This document shows positions 36,455-47,360 of a stretch of 64,000 nt of DNA, in pieces (the stretch's first letter is position 1; each line of letters opens with the position of its first letter). The notes below the pieces were generated by a model. That model made no database searches, was not told where the DNA came from, and saw only the letters and a list, made by a program, of their open reading frames with translations. Source of the DNA: Vulcanisaeta sp. JCM 14467 (GTDB lineage Archaea; Thermoproteota; Thermoprotei; Thermoproteales; Thermocladiaceae); NCBI RefSeq assembly GCF_001316245.1, contig NZ_BBDM01000003.1:62001-126000 (forward strand), given 5' to 3'. The position numbers and the translations under genes are program-made.

Positions 36455-36750
36455 TCAGGAGTACATATCGATAAACTCAAGCCAGGTATCAAGCTCATCA
36501 ATGCTCATCCTTTGAACCGCACTACCCCTCTCAATCCAAGCCTCCCTCGGTATTAACTCATCACCAACCTTCGCAAATACTATTCTAATCACAGGCCTTG
36601 ACTCCTCATCGGTTAAGTCCTCAGTGCCCGCAGCCTCCTCCTCGCTTGGTGCATGAAATAGTACCTCAACGGTATTTGCATCCTCCTAACCTCGTATACA
36701 GGATTGCCCCTGATGAAGTTCATAAGCTTATCATAACTTATCCTCCTCAT
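36455..36750 (-). CDS. Small uncharacterised acidic protein (one frameshift)
   Basis: No single frame covers this gene, so it is easy to miss. From ATG 36750, RRISYDKLMNFIRGNPVYEV breaks near 36685 and resumes as ANTVEVLFHAPSEEEAAGTE, RPVIRIVFAKVGDELIPREA and RMSIDELDTWLEFIDMYS, stopping at 36455. That gives about 98 residues with conserved-looking strand and helix blocks. A GGAGGAT directly after the start resembles a ribosome-binding site for an internal start, but the full chain reads better. Function unknown. Confidence 0.5.
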
Positions 36751-36872
36751 TGATACGGAGCTAATAGGGACAATTAAATACCTTATTCCTCCTATCTAAC
36801 TATTAATAATATAGGATGGTAATGAAACAACAATAAGATGTAAACGATTATTAAAGGCGTGGTTTGAGTTGA

Positions 36873-37709
36873 TTAGGGCAGTACGTGGTATATCCTCATT
36901 AGCATGTATATGCCCACGAGCACGATTATTACGCCATAGGCAATTCTCAAGGTCCTCTTCGGTGCCTTAACGGCAATGCTCGTGCCGGCATAGCCGCCAG
37001 CAACGCCACCAGCGACGTACAGTAGGGCTATTAGTACTAGTACATCACCGTAGAACCAGTACTCGGCACCACTTGCAACGCCGAAGGTGCCAACGCTTAT
37101 TAAGCTCGTGCCAATGGCCCTGGTTATGCAGAGTCCTGCCGAGAACATCAAACTAGGCACTATTAGAAAGCCACCACCAATGCCGAAGTAGCCACTGACT
37201 AGCCCAACAATAAAGCCGAAGACAGCACCTTAAGTATTGTGGATAGCGTTAAGTTCTTGCACCTCTGGAAAGCATCAATCACGTGATTAACCTCATCCAC
37301 AGTACCTGCCCTCGATGACTCCCTCCTGATGGCCATGTATATGCCTAAGGCAATCATTGCAATTGCGAAGTAAGTCAATAGGTCAGTGCCTGGGGTTATG
37401 TGGCCCAGGTAGGCCCCTATTAATGAGCCCACAAGGCCAACACCGGCAAATATGCCGCCGACCTTGGGCGCCACATTCTTCTTCCTCAGGTGCATGTAGG
37501 AGTTTATGTAGCGTTAAGCCAACCGCAAGCGCAGTCGTTCCAATGGCTATGTGCGCCGCGTCAGGTATTGTATCAAGCCCAACGAAGTATAGGAACAGCG
37601 GGACGGCTAATATACTACCGCCACCACCAATCAGCCCAAGTGAGAAGCCAACCAGCACTCCTGATATGACTGATAGTACGTACTGTATGGGTGTTATTAC
37701 GGTCGTCAT
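36873..37709 (-). CDS. TauE/SafE family anion exporter (two frameshifts)
   Basis: This membrane protein has two repeated halves. Each half has the family glycine motif: GFSLGLIGGGGSILAVPLFL near the N-terminus and LVSGYFGIGGGFLIVPSLMF in the second half. Breaks near 37505 and 37230 separate segments that otherwise join to about 277 residues with eight hydrophobic helices. Members export sulfite, sulfoacetate or other anions. In a sulfur-rich hot spring organism sulfite or thiosulfate export is plausible, but no sulfur gene is adjacent. Confidence 0.78.
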
Positions 37710-37906
37710 ACATCACCGAAGTCAACTAGTCCTTTTTTAAACTTTTTTAGTTCAAAAATATGACATATTAATGAAAATTAATGACAATTGATGGTGGTAA
37801 ATAGACAAACATAACATTAATATTCTTATTTAGCTCTCATAATGTAGTAATAGGATATTACGTTAATTTTTAGAATATTTTAAATACTCGTCAATGCCCA
37901 AACTAC

Positions 37907-40590
37907 TTAGTATATGTGTATCTTTGGTGCTCTACCAAGTATCTTCAGCGATTCTTGAGCTGCCACAAGCCTGGCCACGGGTACTCTGTACGGTGATGCG
38001 CTGAAGTAGTTGAGTCCCCTACCGACTACCTTGGCCAATATCTTTATTGAGTCTGGGTCACCACCATGCTCGCCGCATATGCCGATCTCTATATTGGGCT
38101 TCACCGACCTAGCAGCGTCTATGGCTAGCTTCATGAGTTTCGCCACGCCATCCTCGTCAATGGTTACGAATGGGTCATAGGGCAGAATACCGAGTTCGAG
38201 GTACTTACTCATGAACTTATTCTCCACATCATCCCTACTAAAGCTGAACACGGCCTGAGTTAGGTCGTTTGTTCCAAAGCTCATGAAGTCCACGATCTTA
38301 GCTATCCTATCTGCTGTTAGGCATGACCTGACGGTTTCCATCATCGTGCCAATCTTGAAGTCAATCCTATCACCGTAAGCTTAAACACCTCCTCCGCCGT
38401 GGGCTTAACCACGTTGTTTATTATTATCTCGAGCTCCCTAACCTCGGCCACCTGCGGTATCATTATCTGAAGCTCAATATGCTTACCCTTCCTCTTCAGC
38501 TCAAGGGCTGCTGATAGTATTGCCTTCACCTGAGCCGCGTATATCTCTGGGTATGTTACGCCGACCCTAACGCCTCTATGGCCCATCATTGGGTTCGCCT
38601 CCATCAAGGCCTTAACCCTGGCCAACAACCTCTCCTTCTCAGGGTCTGGCTTACCCAATGCCCTGGCCCTAGTAACCTCGGTAACCAACTCCTCGAAGTT
38701 TGGTAGAAACTCATGCAGCGGCGGATCGAAGAGCCTAACGGTTACTGGGTATCCCTCCATTATCTCGAATATCTCGAGGAAGTCCCTCTTCATCATCTCC
38801 GCCAATTGGTCAAGCAACTCCTTCCTCTCGCTTGGGTTGTCCGAGAGTATTACCTTCCTGAACAAGTCAAGCCTGCCAGGTGCCCTAAACATCCTCTCGG
38901 TCCTTAGCAATCCAATGCCCTTGGCGCCAAACCTCCTGGCTATTGTGGCATCATCAGGCGTGTCCGCGTTAGCCCTAACCTCAAAGACCGATACTGAGTC
39001 AGCCATGTCGAGGAACTCGAAGAACTCAGGCGGTAACTTAGGCTCTATCGTTGGTACCTTACCAACGTAGACATTGCCCGTGAACCCATCAATCGTTATC
39101 CAATCACCCTCCTTAATAACGACATCACCAACCCTGGCAGTCCTAGTGTTATAATCTATCTGCAGAGCCTCAGCACCAACAACTGCGGGCCTACCGATTG
39201 CCCTAGCCACAACGGCCGCGTGGCTAGTTGCGCCACCCCTACTCGTTAATACGCCCACTGATGCGTAGAAACCGTGAACGTCATCGGGCTTTGTTTCCTC
39301 CCTAACCAGGATAACCTGCTTACCAGCCTTTGACCACTCCACGGCTCTGTCTGGGTCGAACACTGCCTGACCGCTGACTGCACCTGGCGATGCTGGTATG
39401 CCCTTAGTCAGTGGCTTACCTGCCTTCGCCTCATCAATCCTCGGGTAGAGCATTTGCAATATGTACTCGGGCTTAACACCCATTATTGCCTCCTCCTTCG
39501 TTATCAAGCCCTCCTTGTACATGTCAACCCTCGTCTTAAGCACGGCAAGCGGATTCATCTTCGCATTCCTGGTCTGCAGGAACCATAGCTTTCCCTTCTC
39601 GATAGTGAACTCCACGTCCTGAACCTCCTTCTTAGTCCTCTCGATTAGCTTAACGCCATTGTACAACTGCTCATAGACCTCGGGCATCTCCTCCTTAAGC
39701 TTCTCAATGGGCTTTGGCGTCCTTATACCAGCCACCACATCCTCACCCTGGGCATACGGTAGATACTCGCCATAGAGCTTATTCTCACCCGTGGCTGGGT
39801 CCCTCGAGAAGACCACACCAGTGGCCGACCTCCAGTCCGCGTTTCCGAAGACCATGGTCACGATTGCCGTTGCCGTGCAATCAGCTATGTCTGGCGTTAT
39901 CTTATTTGCCTCCCTATAGAACCTGGCCCTCGGTGAGTTCCACGACTTAAACACAGCCTCTATCGAGAGTCTCAACTGCTCCCATGGATCATCAAACACC
40001 TTGCCGAACCTCTTAATGTATATTTGCTTGTAAATCTCCACGAGCTCCTTAAGCCCTTCGAGTGGTATCTCCGGGTCCTCCTTAACACCGTACTTCCGCT
40101 TAATCTCCTCAAGGGGCTTGTTGAACTCCTCCTCGGGTATCCCAAGGACTATCCTACCAAACATTGCCAGGAACCTCCTATAAGCGTCGTAAGCCCCATG
40201 CTCATTATTAATCCTCTTGGCGAGCCCATGGACAGTCCTATCATTAAGGCCCACGTTTAGGACTGTATCCATCATGCCAGGCATTGAAACGGCAGCACCA
40301 GACCTTACACTGACGAGTAATGGATTATCAGGATCGCCTAGTTTATACCCTGTCTTATCCTCAAGGTACTTAATACCCCTGGCAACCTCATCCATCAAAC
40401 CCTCGGGCAGTTTCTCGCCTTTGTCATAATACTCCCTACAGGCCTTAGTAGTTATTATAATGCCGGGAGGAACCGGTAGGCCAAGCCTGGTCATTAGGAC
40501 GAGACTAGACGCCTTACCACCTATGAGTTTAACATCATCAGGATCCGCCTCTTCAAAGGTTAGCACGTACTTACCAAGAGAACCCATCAT
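37907..40590 (-). CDS. ppdK: Pyruvate, phosphate dikinase (one frameshift)
   Basis: PPDK interconverts pyruvate + ATP + Pi with phosphoenolpyruvate + AMP + PPi. The N-terminal ATP-grasp domain has LIGGKASSLVLMTRLGLPVP and SVRSGAAVSMPGMMDTVLN; the phospho-histidine domain has LTSRGGATSHAAVVARAIG; the C-terminal TIM barrel has GIGLLRTERMF and, after a break near 38360, SFGTNDLTQAVFSFSRDD and GICGEHGGDP. Total is about 894 residues, normal for PPDK and too long for a short PEP synthase. PPi use links it to the pyrophosphatase gene nearby, as in reversible glycolysis of Thermoproteales. Confidence 0.92.
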
Positions 40591-40804
40591 AATTTTATTG
40601 ATCTCTAGCTTTTATAAATTTTATTATATCGATCATTATTAATACTTTTTCTATTGATTAATCATTAACAATAATTATAAATACTGAACAATAAATTCGG
40701 GAAATCTCCCTAGGCAATAATGGCTATGAAAATAATTTATATGTAAATTTAATAATTGATAGAAGGTATATTTTTATGGCATGTTTTAAGTTAGGATTTC
40801 TTAA

Positions 40805-42978
40805 TCACACTATTAGTATTGAGATTAGGTGCATTATTAATGAAAATGCCGCCGGGTTTATCAGACTGACCATGGCTATTACTGGTGCGAAGACTATGGA
40901 GACTGTGTTTACGACCTTAATCAGCGGGTTTAGTGAGGGCCCTGTGGTGTCCTTGAATGGTCGCCAACAACGTCGCCAACCACGGCATTCTTATGCGGCT
41001 CACTCTTCTTACCAAACCTCTGCCCATTAACCTCGATACCCTCGATCTCTATGTACTTCTTCGCATTATCCCAGGCACCGCCTGCGTTAGCCATTAGTAA
41101 CGCCCTTGGGAAGCCCGCGAGTATTACGCCGAATATTGTGCCGACCAATCCAATCCAGCCCAGGGCTAGCCCAACGATTATTGGCACTATGACGCTGATA
41201 GGCCGGGCACTAGGAAGTTCCTTAGGGCGTGCCTCGTCACTATGTCGATGGCCCTGTTGTAGTCAGGCTTCTCTAACCCCTCCAGTATTTTCTTCGTCCT
41301 GAACTGTCTCCTAATTTCCTCAACAAGTTCACCAGCTGCCCTACCCACCGAGGCTAGGGTCTGGCTTGAGAAGAAGTAAACGAGGGCCACACCGATTAGG
41401 GCTCCGATTATTATCCTTGGGTCAATAACCATGAGTTCACTAAAGGCTTGGGTTAGCGGGATTCCCATCCTCTCCACGACCTCGTATATGAAGCCGATGA
41501 ACAGTATTAAAGCCGCCAACCCTGCACTGGCTATTGCGTAGCCCTTGGTCGTGGCCTTGAAGGTATTGCCAATTGCGTCCAGTGGGTCCGTGACATCCCT
41601 CACCTCCTCCATGCCCGTCATCTCCACGAGGCCATTAGCGTTGTCACTGACTGGCCCGTAGGAGTCCAGGGAAATGACTATGCCGGCCAGGCTCAGTAGT
41701 CCCACCGAGGCCACTGCCGTGCCGAATATGCCACCCTCAATGCCGTAGGGTGGTATGAACATTGAGCCAAGCACGTATGAGATGCCCAGCGCTGCGACAA
41801 CCATGAATATTGTTGGTATTGCGCTTAGTAAGCCGTATGAGTATCCAGCCACTATGACGTTTGATGCCGATAATACGGCTTGGCGGGCGATATTCCTAAC
41901 CGGTGGGAATGTGTAGTGGGTGAAGTACTCCGTGGCGAATAGCACGACTATTGCCGTTATCATGCCCAGTAGGTCAGCCACGAATATGGCCACGGCCTCC
42001 ATCAGTGGGAATGTTATGAATGAGTATATGGCTACGAGGATGGCAGCCACTATTATCGTGGTGTACAAGGCCAGGTTTAGCTTGCCCATGGCCGCCGCAG
42101 CCAAGTCCTTACCCCTCACCTCACCCCTAACCACTTGGACACCCACTAGTGTTCCGATGAGTGTTAACGTGGCTAGCATAATAGATAGCCTGACAAGACT
42201 TGGGGCTAGTTTGAATACTGCGGCGAGTAATAATGCGCCTGCGAGTACGACGACGAAACTCTCATACACATCGCTAGCCATGCCCGCACAATCACCCACG
42301 TTGTCGCCCACGTTATCAGCAATGACGCCTGGGTTTCTCGGGTCATCTTCTGGTATGCCAGCCTCGACCTTACCAACTATGTCGGCGCCCCAGTCGGCCG
42401 CCTTCGTGTATATGCCTCCAGCTACCCTTATGAACAGCGATATTAGGCTCGCGCCAAATGCCACAGGCGCCAGCGCCTCTGCCCACAACGGTGTTGGTAG
42501 TACTGAGGAGTAGGCCATGTAGAGTATCGTGACGACTAGCAGGGCTATGCTTGCCAGCGATAATCCCATCACGGTACCTGCCTTAAACGACGTACTCAAG
42601 CTGGTCCCATGCCGTACTTACCCATCCAAGCCGTCTTAGCCGCGCTTCTGGTGGTTACGTACATGCCTATGTAACCAGCCGCAGCACTACCGATGGCGCC
42701 TAGGGCGAAGGATAGGGCGGCAAGCCCAGCCATTAAGCCACTGTGGAATATAACATAGTAAGCATACCATATCAGTATGGTCAGCACAACACCGGTTGGT
42801 AGTATGGTCTTGTACTCCCTCATTAGGAATGTCTTACCTCCCTCTGCAATCAGCATGTTTATCTCCGTCAACTCCTTCTTACCTGGCTGTATCCTAAGTA
42901 CTGACGATGCGTTATACCAGCTAGGGCCAGCCCCACAATTGGTATTACTATCGCCAGTAGTAATTCTAGGGGCAGCAT
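40805..42978 (-). CDS. hppA: Membrane-bound proton-translocating pyrophosphatase, K+-independent type (three or more frameshifts)
   Basis: HppA couples PPi hydrolysis to ion transport. DWGADIVGKVEAGIPEDDP and GVIADNVGDNVGDCAGMASD are the pyrophosphate and Mg binding loops; a second acidic cluster is in GPVSDNANGLVEM. The segments, separated by breaks near 42915, 42600, 41187 and 40950, join into about 724 residues and sixteen hydrophobic helices. GNTFKATTKGYAIAS has lysine where K+-dependent enzymes have alanine, which marks the K+-independent, H+-pumping branch. Continued in another frame, the C-terminus has FKDTTGPSLNPLIKVVNTVS and ends at 40805. It neighbours ppdK on the same strand. Confidence 0.9.
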
Positions 42979-43136
42979 CGTTAGTAGGCGTGCTTACGGA
43001 TTAATAAACATTATTACTCATTTACCAGTACTTACCCATTTAAATAATTACACCCTGGTCAATGCTATGTGCTAATTTCGGACATATGGCGCATTTTTAA
43101 GTAAGAAATATTAATTCTTTTTCTCAAATAGTAATT

Positions 43137-43799
43137 GTGTCTCGGAGCTTAAGTATTCAGCAAGCCGTTAGGATAATTATTGAGGAGAATCCGCTCTACG
43201 TCACGTTACTGTCGAGCGGCTTAGTTAATTTATCGGCACTTGCGAGGAGTATTAAGCCCCTGGTCGACTCAATGGTCGGTAAGGACACTAAGGTATTTAC
43301 GATAGTCAAGGCTTTGGAGAGAATGTCTATGAATTATAAGTTGGTTAATGAGTACCCGGACATTGTTAAGGCGTTGAGTATGGCGGAGATAATTACGTAT
43401 AGTGGGATGGGGGAGGTCGAGATATTATTGACGGAGGAGAACATGGATAAGGTGGCAAAACTTAGGGACTTGCTGGCGGCGGCTAAGGTTCAATTCATAA
43501 TACTCAATGATGGTAATAAAATGCACGTTATAGCGCCCCTAATGTATTTAGCAAACGTCTGTACGCAGACTAAGATTGAGGAGTATGGCATGGTTAGGAT
43601 TATGTTCGCTGAGAAGGCGCCGGTTGGTATTGTGACTTTCCTAGTGCAGGTTATGAAGTCTAATCAAATAACTGCTAAGCATGTGCTTAGGTATGACAAT
43701 GACATTTACATAGTCGTTGAGAGGGAGAAGACGCCGCTTCTCCTGAACATCATAGAGAGGTTGAGAACCATGGCTGCACTACAGTCAACACAGCAGTAG
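43137..43799 (+). CDS. Uncharacterised crenarchaeal protein, 220 residues
   Basis: An intact frame from GTG. The N-terminal half is helical (IQQAVRIIIEENPLYVTLLS, LARSIKPLVDSMVG, FTIVKALERMSMNYKL) and could be a winged-helix-like region. The C-terminal half has two strand-helix-strand units (AEIITYSGMGEVEILLTEEN and MVRIMFAEKAPVGIVTFLVQ) that look like ACT-type regulatory modules. If so it may be a ligand-responsive regulator, but I cannot name a family. It stands between hppA (divergent) and the C/D sRNA. Confidence 0.55.
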   Translation: MSRSLSIQQAVRIIIEENPLYVTLLSSGLVNLSALARSIKPLVDSMVGKDTKVFTIVKALERMSMNYKLVNEYPDIVKALSMAEIITYSGMGEVEILLTEENMDKVAKLRDLLAAAKVQFIILNDGNKMHVIAPLMYLANVCTQTKIEEYGMVRIMFAEKAPVGIVTFLVQVMKSNQITAKHVLRYDNDIYIVVEREKTPLLLNIIERLRTMAALQSTQQ

Positions 43800-43817
43800 G
43801 TAGTAGAAGTGTTTAGG

Positions 43818-43825
43818 GTTTTAAA
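43818..43825 (+). promoter_or_regulatory. TATA box for the C/D-box sRNA
   Basis: GTTTTAAA lies just after the preceding stop codon. Start of transcription about 26 bp on falls near 43848, a few bases before the C box, as expected for an independently transcribed sRNA. Confidence 0.45.
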
Positions 43826-43849
43826 CGATTCTTACTTAAAACTACTAAG

Positions 43850-43909
43850 GTTCTTATGATGACTCTACGGGTACTGAGCAAATGATGTGAGCGGCCTCTG
43901 CTGATACTG
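43850..43909 (+). ncRNA. C/D-box guide sRNA
   Basis: All four boxes are present with archaeal spacing: C box ATGATGA (43856-43862), 11-nt guide CTCTACGGGTA, D' box CTGA (43874-43877), 4-nt spacer, C' box ATGATGT (43882-43888), about 12-nt guide ending CGGCCTCTG, and D box CTGA (43901-43904). The RNA is about 55-60 nt. It should assemble with L7Ae, Nop5 and FlpA (the last two encoded in this window) and direct 2'-O-methylation of the RNA nucleotides opposite the fifth guide base before each D box. Targets would contain UACCCGUAGAG and CAGAGGCCGC; I could not assign them to rRNA or tRNA. Confidence 0.8.
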
Positions 43910-43946
43910 CGTAAGGAAAACAATTAATTAATGCCCACTATTTCCC

Positions 43947-45043
43947 TTGTCCGTGCTGAGTAGTAGGATTAACAAGCTCATTAATGAGTTGGGTAGGCTT
44001 TCTGTGGATTTGGCGGTTATAGTCCCTGGACCCAACTTTAGGTACCTAGTTGGTTCCTATATCGAGACTTTTGAGAGGTTTGGCGCGTTAATTATTTGCA
44101 TGAATAATGGTGCATACGCCTTGATACTGCCGAGACTTGATGAAGGTAAGGCCAGAGCCACTGGCCTGCCATACATCGTCTATGGCGATGAAGAGGGTCC
44201 ATTAGGCGCAATTAGGGCATTCGTTACTAATAACTGCGGCGTCGTGAGGAGGGTGGGCCTTGAGGGTAGGGCTACGCTTAACTACCTATGGACAATGCGT
44301 AAGGTAATTGGTGAGTTTAATGATTACCCTGTTGATGATTTATTGATGTCAATGAGGATTAGTAAGGATGATGATGAGCTAAGAAGTATTGAGCGTGCGG
44401 TCAGGGCTATTGAGAATGGGATAAGGCTGCCCGTGAGTCCATTAAGCCAGGGATGACAGAGACGGAGATTGCCAAGCTAGTTAGCAGCGCCATTAGTGAT
44501 GCTGGTGCCGAGCCAAAGGACGTGCTTGTTCAATCCGGCCCCAACTCAGTAATACCCCACTGGATGCCTTCCAGGAGGAGGATTGAGGTTGGGGACGTAA
44601 TCGTCATCGACGTTACCGCAACATATAACGACTATTACGGTGACTTAACGAGGACATTGGTAATTGGTGATCCACCCAGCGAGTTCTGGCGTGTTTATGA
44701 CCTTGTTAGGAGGGCCCATGATGAGGCCATAGCTAGCATTAGGGAGGGCGTCACGGGTTCTTACGTTGATTCGATAGCTAGGAGGGTAATTACTGAGGGT
44801 GGTTATGGGCAGTACTTCATTCATAGGACGGGTCATGGGATTGGGCTTGAGGTTCATGAGGAGCCATTCATAAGCCAGTCATACGGCAAGCCACTGCCCA
44901 GGGGTAGCGCATTCACTATTGAGCCTGGCATTTACCTGCCGGGCAGGTTTGGTGTTAGGCTTGAGAGTAATGTTGTGATTAGGTTAGACGGCCGTGTCGA
45001 GGTTCTCGATAACTATTGGCCCGATGTGATTATTAAGGCTTAG
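43947..45043 (+). CDS. M24 family aminopeptidase P / Xaa-Pro dipeptidase (one frameshift)
   Basis: The creatinase-like N-terminal domain has LAVIVPGPNFRYLVGSYIET. After a break near 44430 the pita-bread catalytic domain shows the metal ligands in order: VIVIDVTATYNDYYGDLTRT (two aspartates), HRTGHGIGLEVHEEP (histidine), AFTIEPGIYLPG (glutamate) and GVRLESNVVI (glutamate). Total length is about 365 residues. It cleaves Xaa-Pro bonds in peptides. The start is TTG 43947 or GTG 43953. The C/D sRNA lies just upstream. Confidence 0.87.
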
Positions 45044-45080
45044 TAATGCTTTATTACCTTGCTTCACCGTAATCACTAAC

Positions 45081-45703
45081 GTGATATTATACCTAGTTAG
45101 GCATGGTGAGGCCCAATTAAATGCGCTTGGGGTATTGCATTCTAGGAATTACAACGATAACCCACTAACGGATAGGGGAAGGCTGGAAGCCGCAGCGGCC
45201 GCGTTACTCCTACGCAGAATGGGTGTTCATGGGCCTGTATTCACATCACCATTACTGCGTGCACGCCAGACAGCCAATTGTATTAATCGTAATTACAGGT
45301 TGATGATAGGTTAAGGGAGATTGACATGGGTGAGTGGGAGCTCAAGAAGATAAGTGAGGTTCCATTCGATAATTACAGGAAGGACCCAGTTAAGTATCAC
45401 CCACCTGGTGGTGAGTCCATGGAGTCCGTGGTTAGTAGGGTCACGGATTTCCTAAACTTCGCTAGGAGCATTAATGAGAAGTCAGTGATAGCGGTGAGTC
45501 ATTGGCACCCCATTGCGACGATCGTAGCATTAATTACAGGGTTACCACTAAGTAATATTTACAGGTTACGTATTGGTACGGGGTCTATAACAGCCGTTGA
45601 TCTGAGTAATGAGGATGTGGTATTCCTCAACCTAAGCCCATTGAGGGTGTTAAGGAGTCTTGGCTTTAGTGATGAGGAGATAATAAGTGGGTGCAGTGAG
45701 TAG
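45081..45703 (+). CDS. Histidine phosphatase family protein (phosphoglycerate mutase-like), one frameshift
   Basis: LYLVRHGEAQLNALGVLHSR at the N-terminus carries the R-H-G motif with the phospho-accepting histidine; the NPLTDRGRLEAAAAALLL and FTSPLLRARQTANCI blocks follow. A break near 45305 leads to REIDMGEWELKKISE and VIAVSHWHPIATIVALIT, the second histidine motif. Total about 207 residues. Candidate roles are phosphoglycerate mutase, alpha-ribazole phosphatase or a general phosphatase; the size and EIDMGEWE favour the broad GpmB/CobC group. Confidence 0.8.
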
Positions 45704-45714
45704 GGTTGGCGGCC

Positions 45715-46149
45715 ATGGGCCTTACCTGCTACGATGTTCATTGGAGGCTTGTTGAGTTGAACGTAGACCACGCATGTGGGTTAGCGAGCCTGTTGAGGGT
45801 TATTGGTGGGAGGTTGGGTGTTTTTAATGTTCCGGAGGTTGTCGATGTGATGGTTTATGGGAATTATGAAATGGTTAAGCAGGCCCTAGGTGGCTCCGTG
45901 GTTATTGAGAGGTCCCTTGTTCCTGGAATCTCCTCACGTGCAATCCTCATAGGGAGTGTGCCTTACGCGTCCATTGAGGACCTCGTAGTGTCGACCATAG
46001 TTAATGCGGATATTCCATGGTATGTAGGCATTATTAGGGAGTTAATGGCTAACGTCAACGTGAGGAATAGCCTTAGGTGGGAGTGGATAAATGAGGTACT
46101 TAGTAGGTTTGGTGTTAAGGAGCTGTTTAACAGGGTCATTTCGCAGTAG
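45715..46149 (+). CDS. Uncharacterised protein, about 144 residues
   Basis: An intact frame directly after the phosphatase gene. ATG 45715 is chosen over an in-frame TTG 9 bp upstream. The protein has mixed helices and strands with no membrane segment; VVDVMVYGNYEMVKQALGGS and SRAILIGSVPYASIEDLVVS look like alpha/beta units, and the C-terminal part is helical (LRWEWINEVLSRFGVKELF). The pairing with the phosphatase may be functional. Its end overlaps the convergent ahbD gene by 14 bp. No family recognised. Confidence 0.5.
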   Translation: MGLTCYDVHWRLVELNVDHACGLASLLRVIGGRLGVFNVPEVVDVMVYGNYEMVKQALGGSVVIERSLVPGISSRAILIGSVPYASIEDLVVSTIVNADIPWYVGIIRELMANVNVRNSLRWEWINEVLSRFGVKELFNRVISQ

Positions 46150-47278
46150 GTTCATAGACACATGCTGGGTCTGAGCCAAGTGGGTCGCCAAGCTCTGTGT
46201 ATGCCCTGGCCCTTGAACCACCGCATATGCTCCTAAACTCACACACGCCGCACTTCCCATGGAACTCGGCAGCCCTTATCGTCCTTAGCACTGGGTGTTC
46301 CCTATATACCTTCACTATGTTGTCCTTCCTAACGTTACCGAGGGTAAGGGGTAGGAATCCGCTTGGGTATATCCAGCCATCGCTTGAGACGAATATTATG
46401 CCGTAGCCATCCCTAGTCGGTGTGAAGCTGGGCTTTTTGGCATTGCTTGGTGGCTCACCCATTAACTCCCTGAGTCTAGCCGTTAATTCCTGGTAAAGCT
46501 TACCGCCGACGTACTTAACACCCGCACCTCTCTGCATAATGACCCTTCTAAAGAATGGTGCTTCCACAGTCCTTATGGGTAAACCATACAGTGATGCGTC
46601 GTATAGGAATTGAACAACATCCTCAGTCTCCCAGGGATCTAATGGCTCAAGCTCCATACCCCTGCCCACGCGTATTAGGAAGAAGACCTCCCACGCATTG
46701 GCGCCGCTGTCCTTAACAATCTTAAATACCTGGGGCAGCTCATGGACGTTTAACTTCATCACCGCTGTATTAACCTGGAACTCAATACCATAACTCCTTA
46801 ACTTATTGAAGACTTCAAGCGTTGTCCTGAAGACGTCAATCCTCTCCAACGCAGTCCTCCTGATGTAGTTATGGGTCTCGGGGTTCGCGCCATCGAGGCT
46901 TATTGACACGGAATTAACACGGCCTTTCAATTCCCTTAGTACATCATCGCTAAGCAGCTTCGTTGATACGGCCGGCGATAGGGCAACTGGGATGCCCAGG
47001 GACCTTGCGTGGTCAATTAGCTCGAAAATGTCATCCCTAGTCAGTGGGTCACCGCCCGTGAGTATAAGCACTGGGTATGGCTTCCCAAACCCTGTTAAGT
47101 CCTCAATGAACCTCTTGGCCTCCTCAGTGCTTAACTCGGTAGGTAATGGCTTAAGCAATGCATTTGCCCTGCAGTGCCTACATGCGAGTGGACACGCCTT
47201 CGTGGTTTCGTAGAATACCAATAAGGGCTTCTCCTCAAGGGGCCACCTATGCATTACGTGGGGGCTCAATAGCCTCAT
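46136..47278 (-). CDS. ahbD: Radical SAM/SPASM protein AhbD-like (Fe-coproporphyrin III decarboxylase candidate)
   Basis: This intact 380-residue protein opens FYETTKACPLACRHCRANAL, with the C-x3-C-x2-C site for the SAM-binding [4Fe-4S] cluster and the Y-E-T-T context typical of AhbD and its relatives. LILTGGDPLTR is the GGE-equivalent motif. The SPASM C-terminus has GKCGVCEFRSICGGSRARA and GSDPACVYEP for auxiliary clusters. AhbD oxidatively decarboxylates two propionates of iron-coproporphyrin III to give haem in the siroheme-dependent pathway. The divergent ahbC gene strengthens the call; TIGR04053-like relatives are the alternative. A strong GGGAGGT precedes the ATG. Confidence 0.78.
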   Translation of the reverse strand: MRLLSPHVMHRWPLEEKPLLVFYETTKACPLACRHCRANALLKPLPTELSTEEAKRFIEDLTGFGKPYPVLILTGGDPLTRDDIFELIDHARSLGIPVALSPAVSTKLLSDDVLRELKGRVNSVSISLDGANPETHNYIRRTALERIDVFRTTLEVFNKLRSYGIEFQVNTAVMKLNVHELPQVFKIVKDSGANAWEVFFLIRVGRGMELEPLDPWETEDVVQFLYDASLYGLPIRTVEAPFFRRVIMQRGAGVKYVGGKLYQELTARLRELMGEPPSNAKKPSFTPTRDGYGIIFVSSDGWIYPSGFLPLTLGNVRKDNIVKVYREHPVLRTIRAAEFHGKCGVCEFRSICGGSRARAYTELGDPLGSDPACVYEPTAK

Positions 47279-47288
47279 TTAATAACTT

Positions 47289-47295
47289 ACCTCCC
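47289..47295 (-). promoter_or_regulatory. Strong Shine-Dalgarno before ahbD
   Basis: GGGAGGT lies about 10 bases before ATG 47278 on the minus strand. It is notable because most starts in this window look leaderless, and it fixes this ATG as the start. Confidence 0.6.
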
Positions 47296-47327
47296 AGGTG
47301 TTATTTTGCAATACATGCTTGGGCAAG

Positions 47328-47336
47328 ATTAAATAC
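47328..47336 (+). promoter_or_regulatory. TATA box for ahbC
   Basis: ATTAAATAC is centred about 28 bp before ATG 47361, giving a leaderless transcript. It shares an 82-bp divergent region with ahbD. Confidence 0.45.
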
Positions 47337-47360
47337 TAGTAAGAAGAAACGCCCAATTGG

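Noticed and set aside
41920-42513. 197-codon frame on the plus strand opposite hppA
   Set aside because: Shadow of the strongly conserved pyrophosphatase; no independent start or domain.
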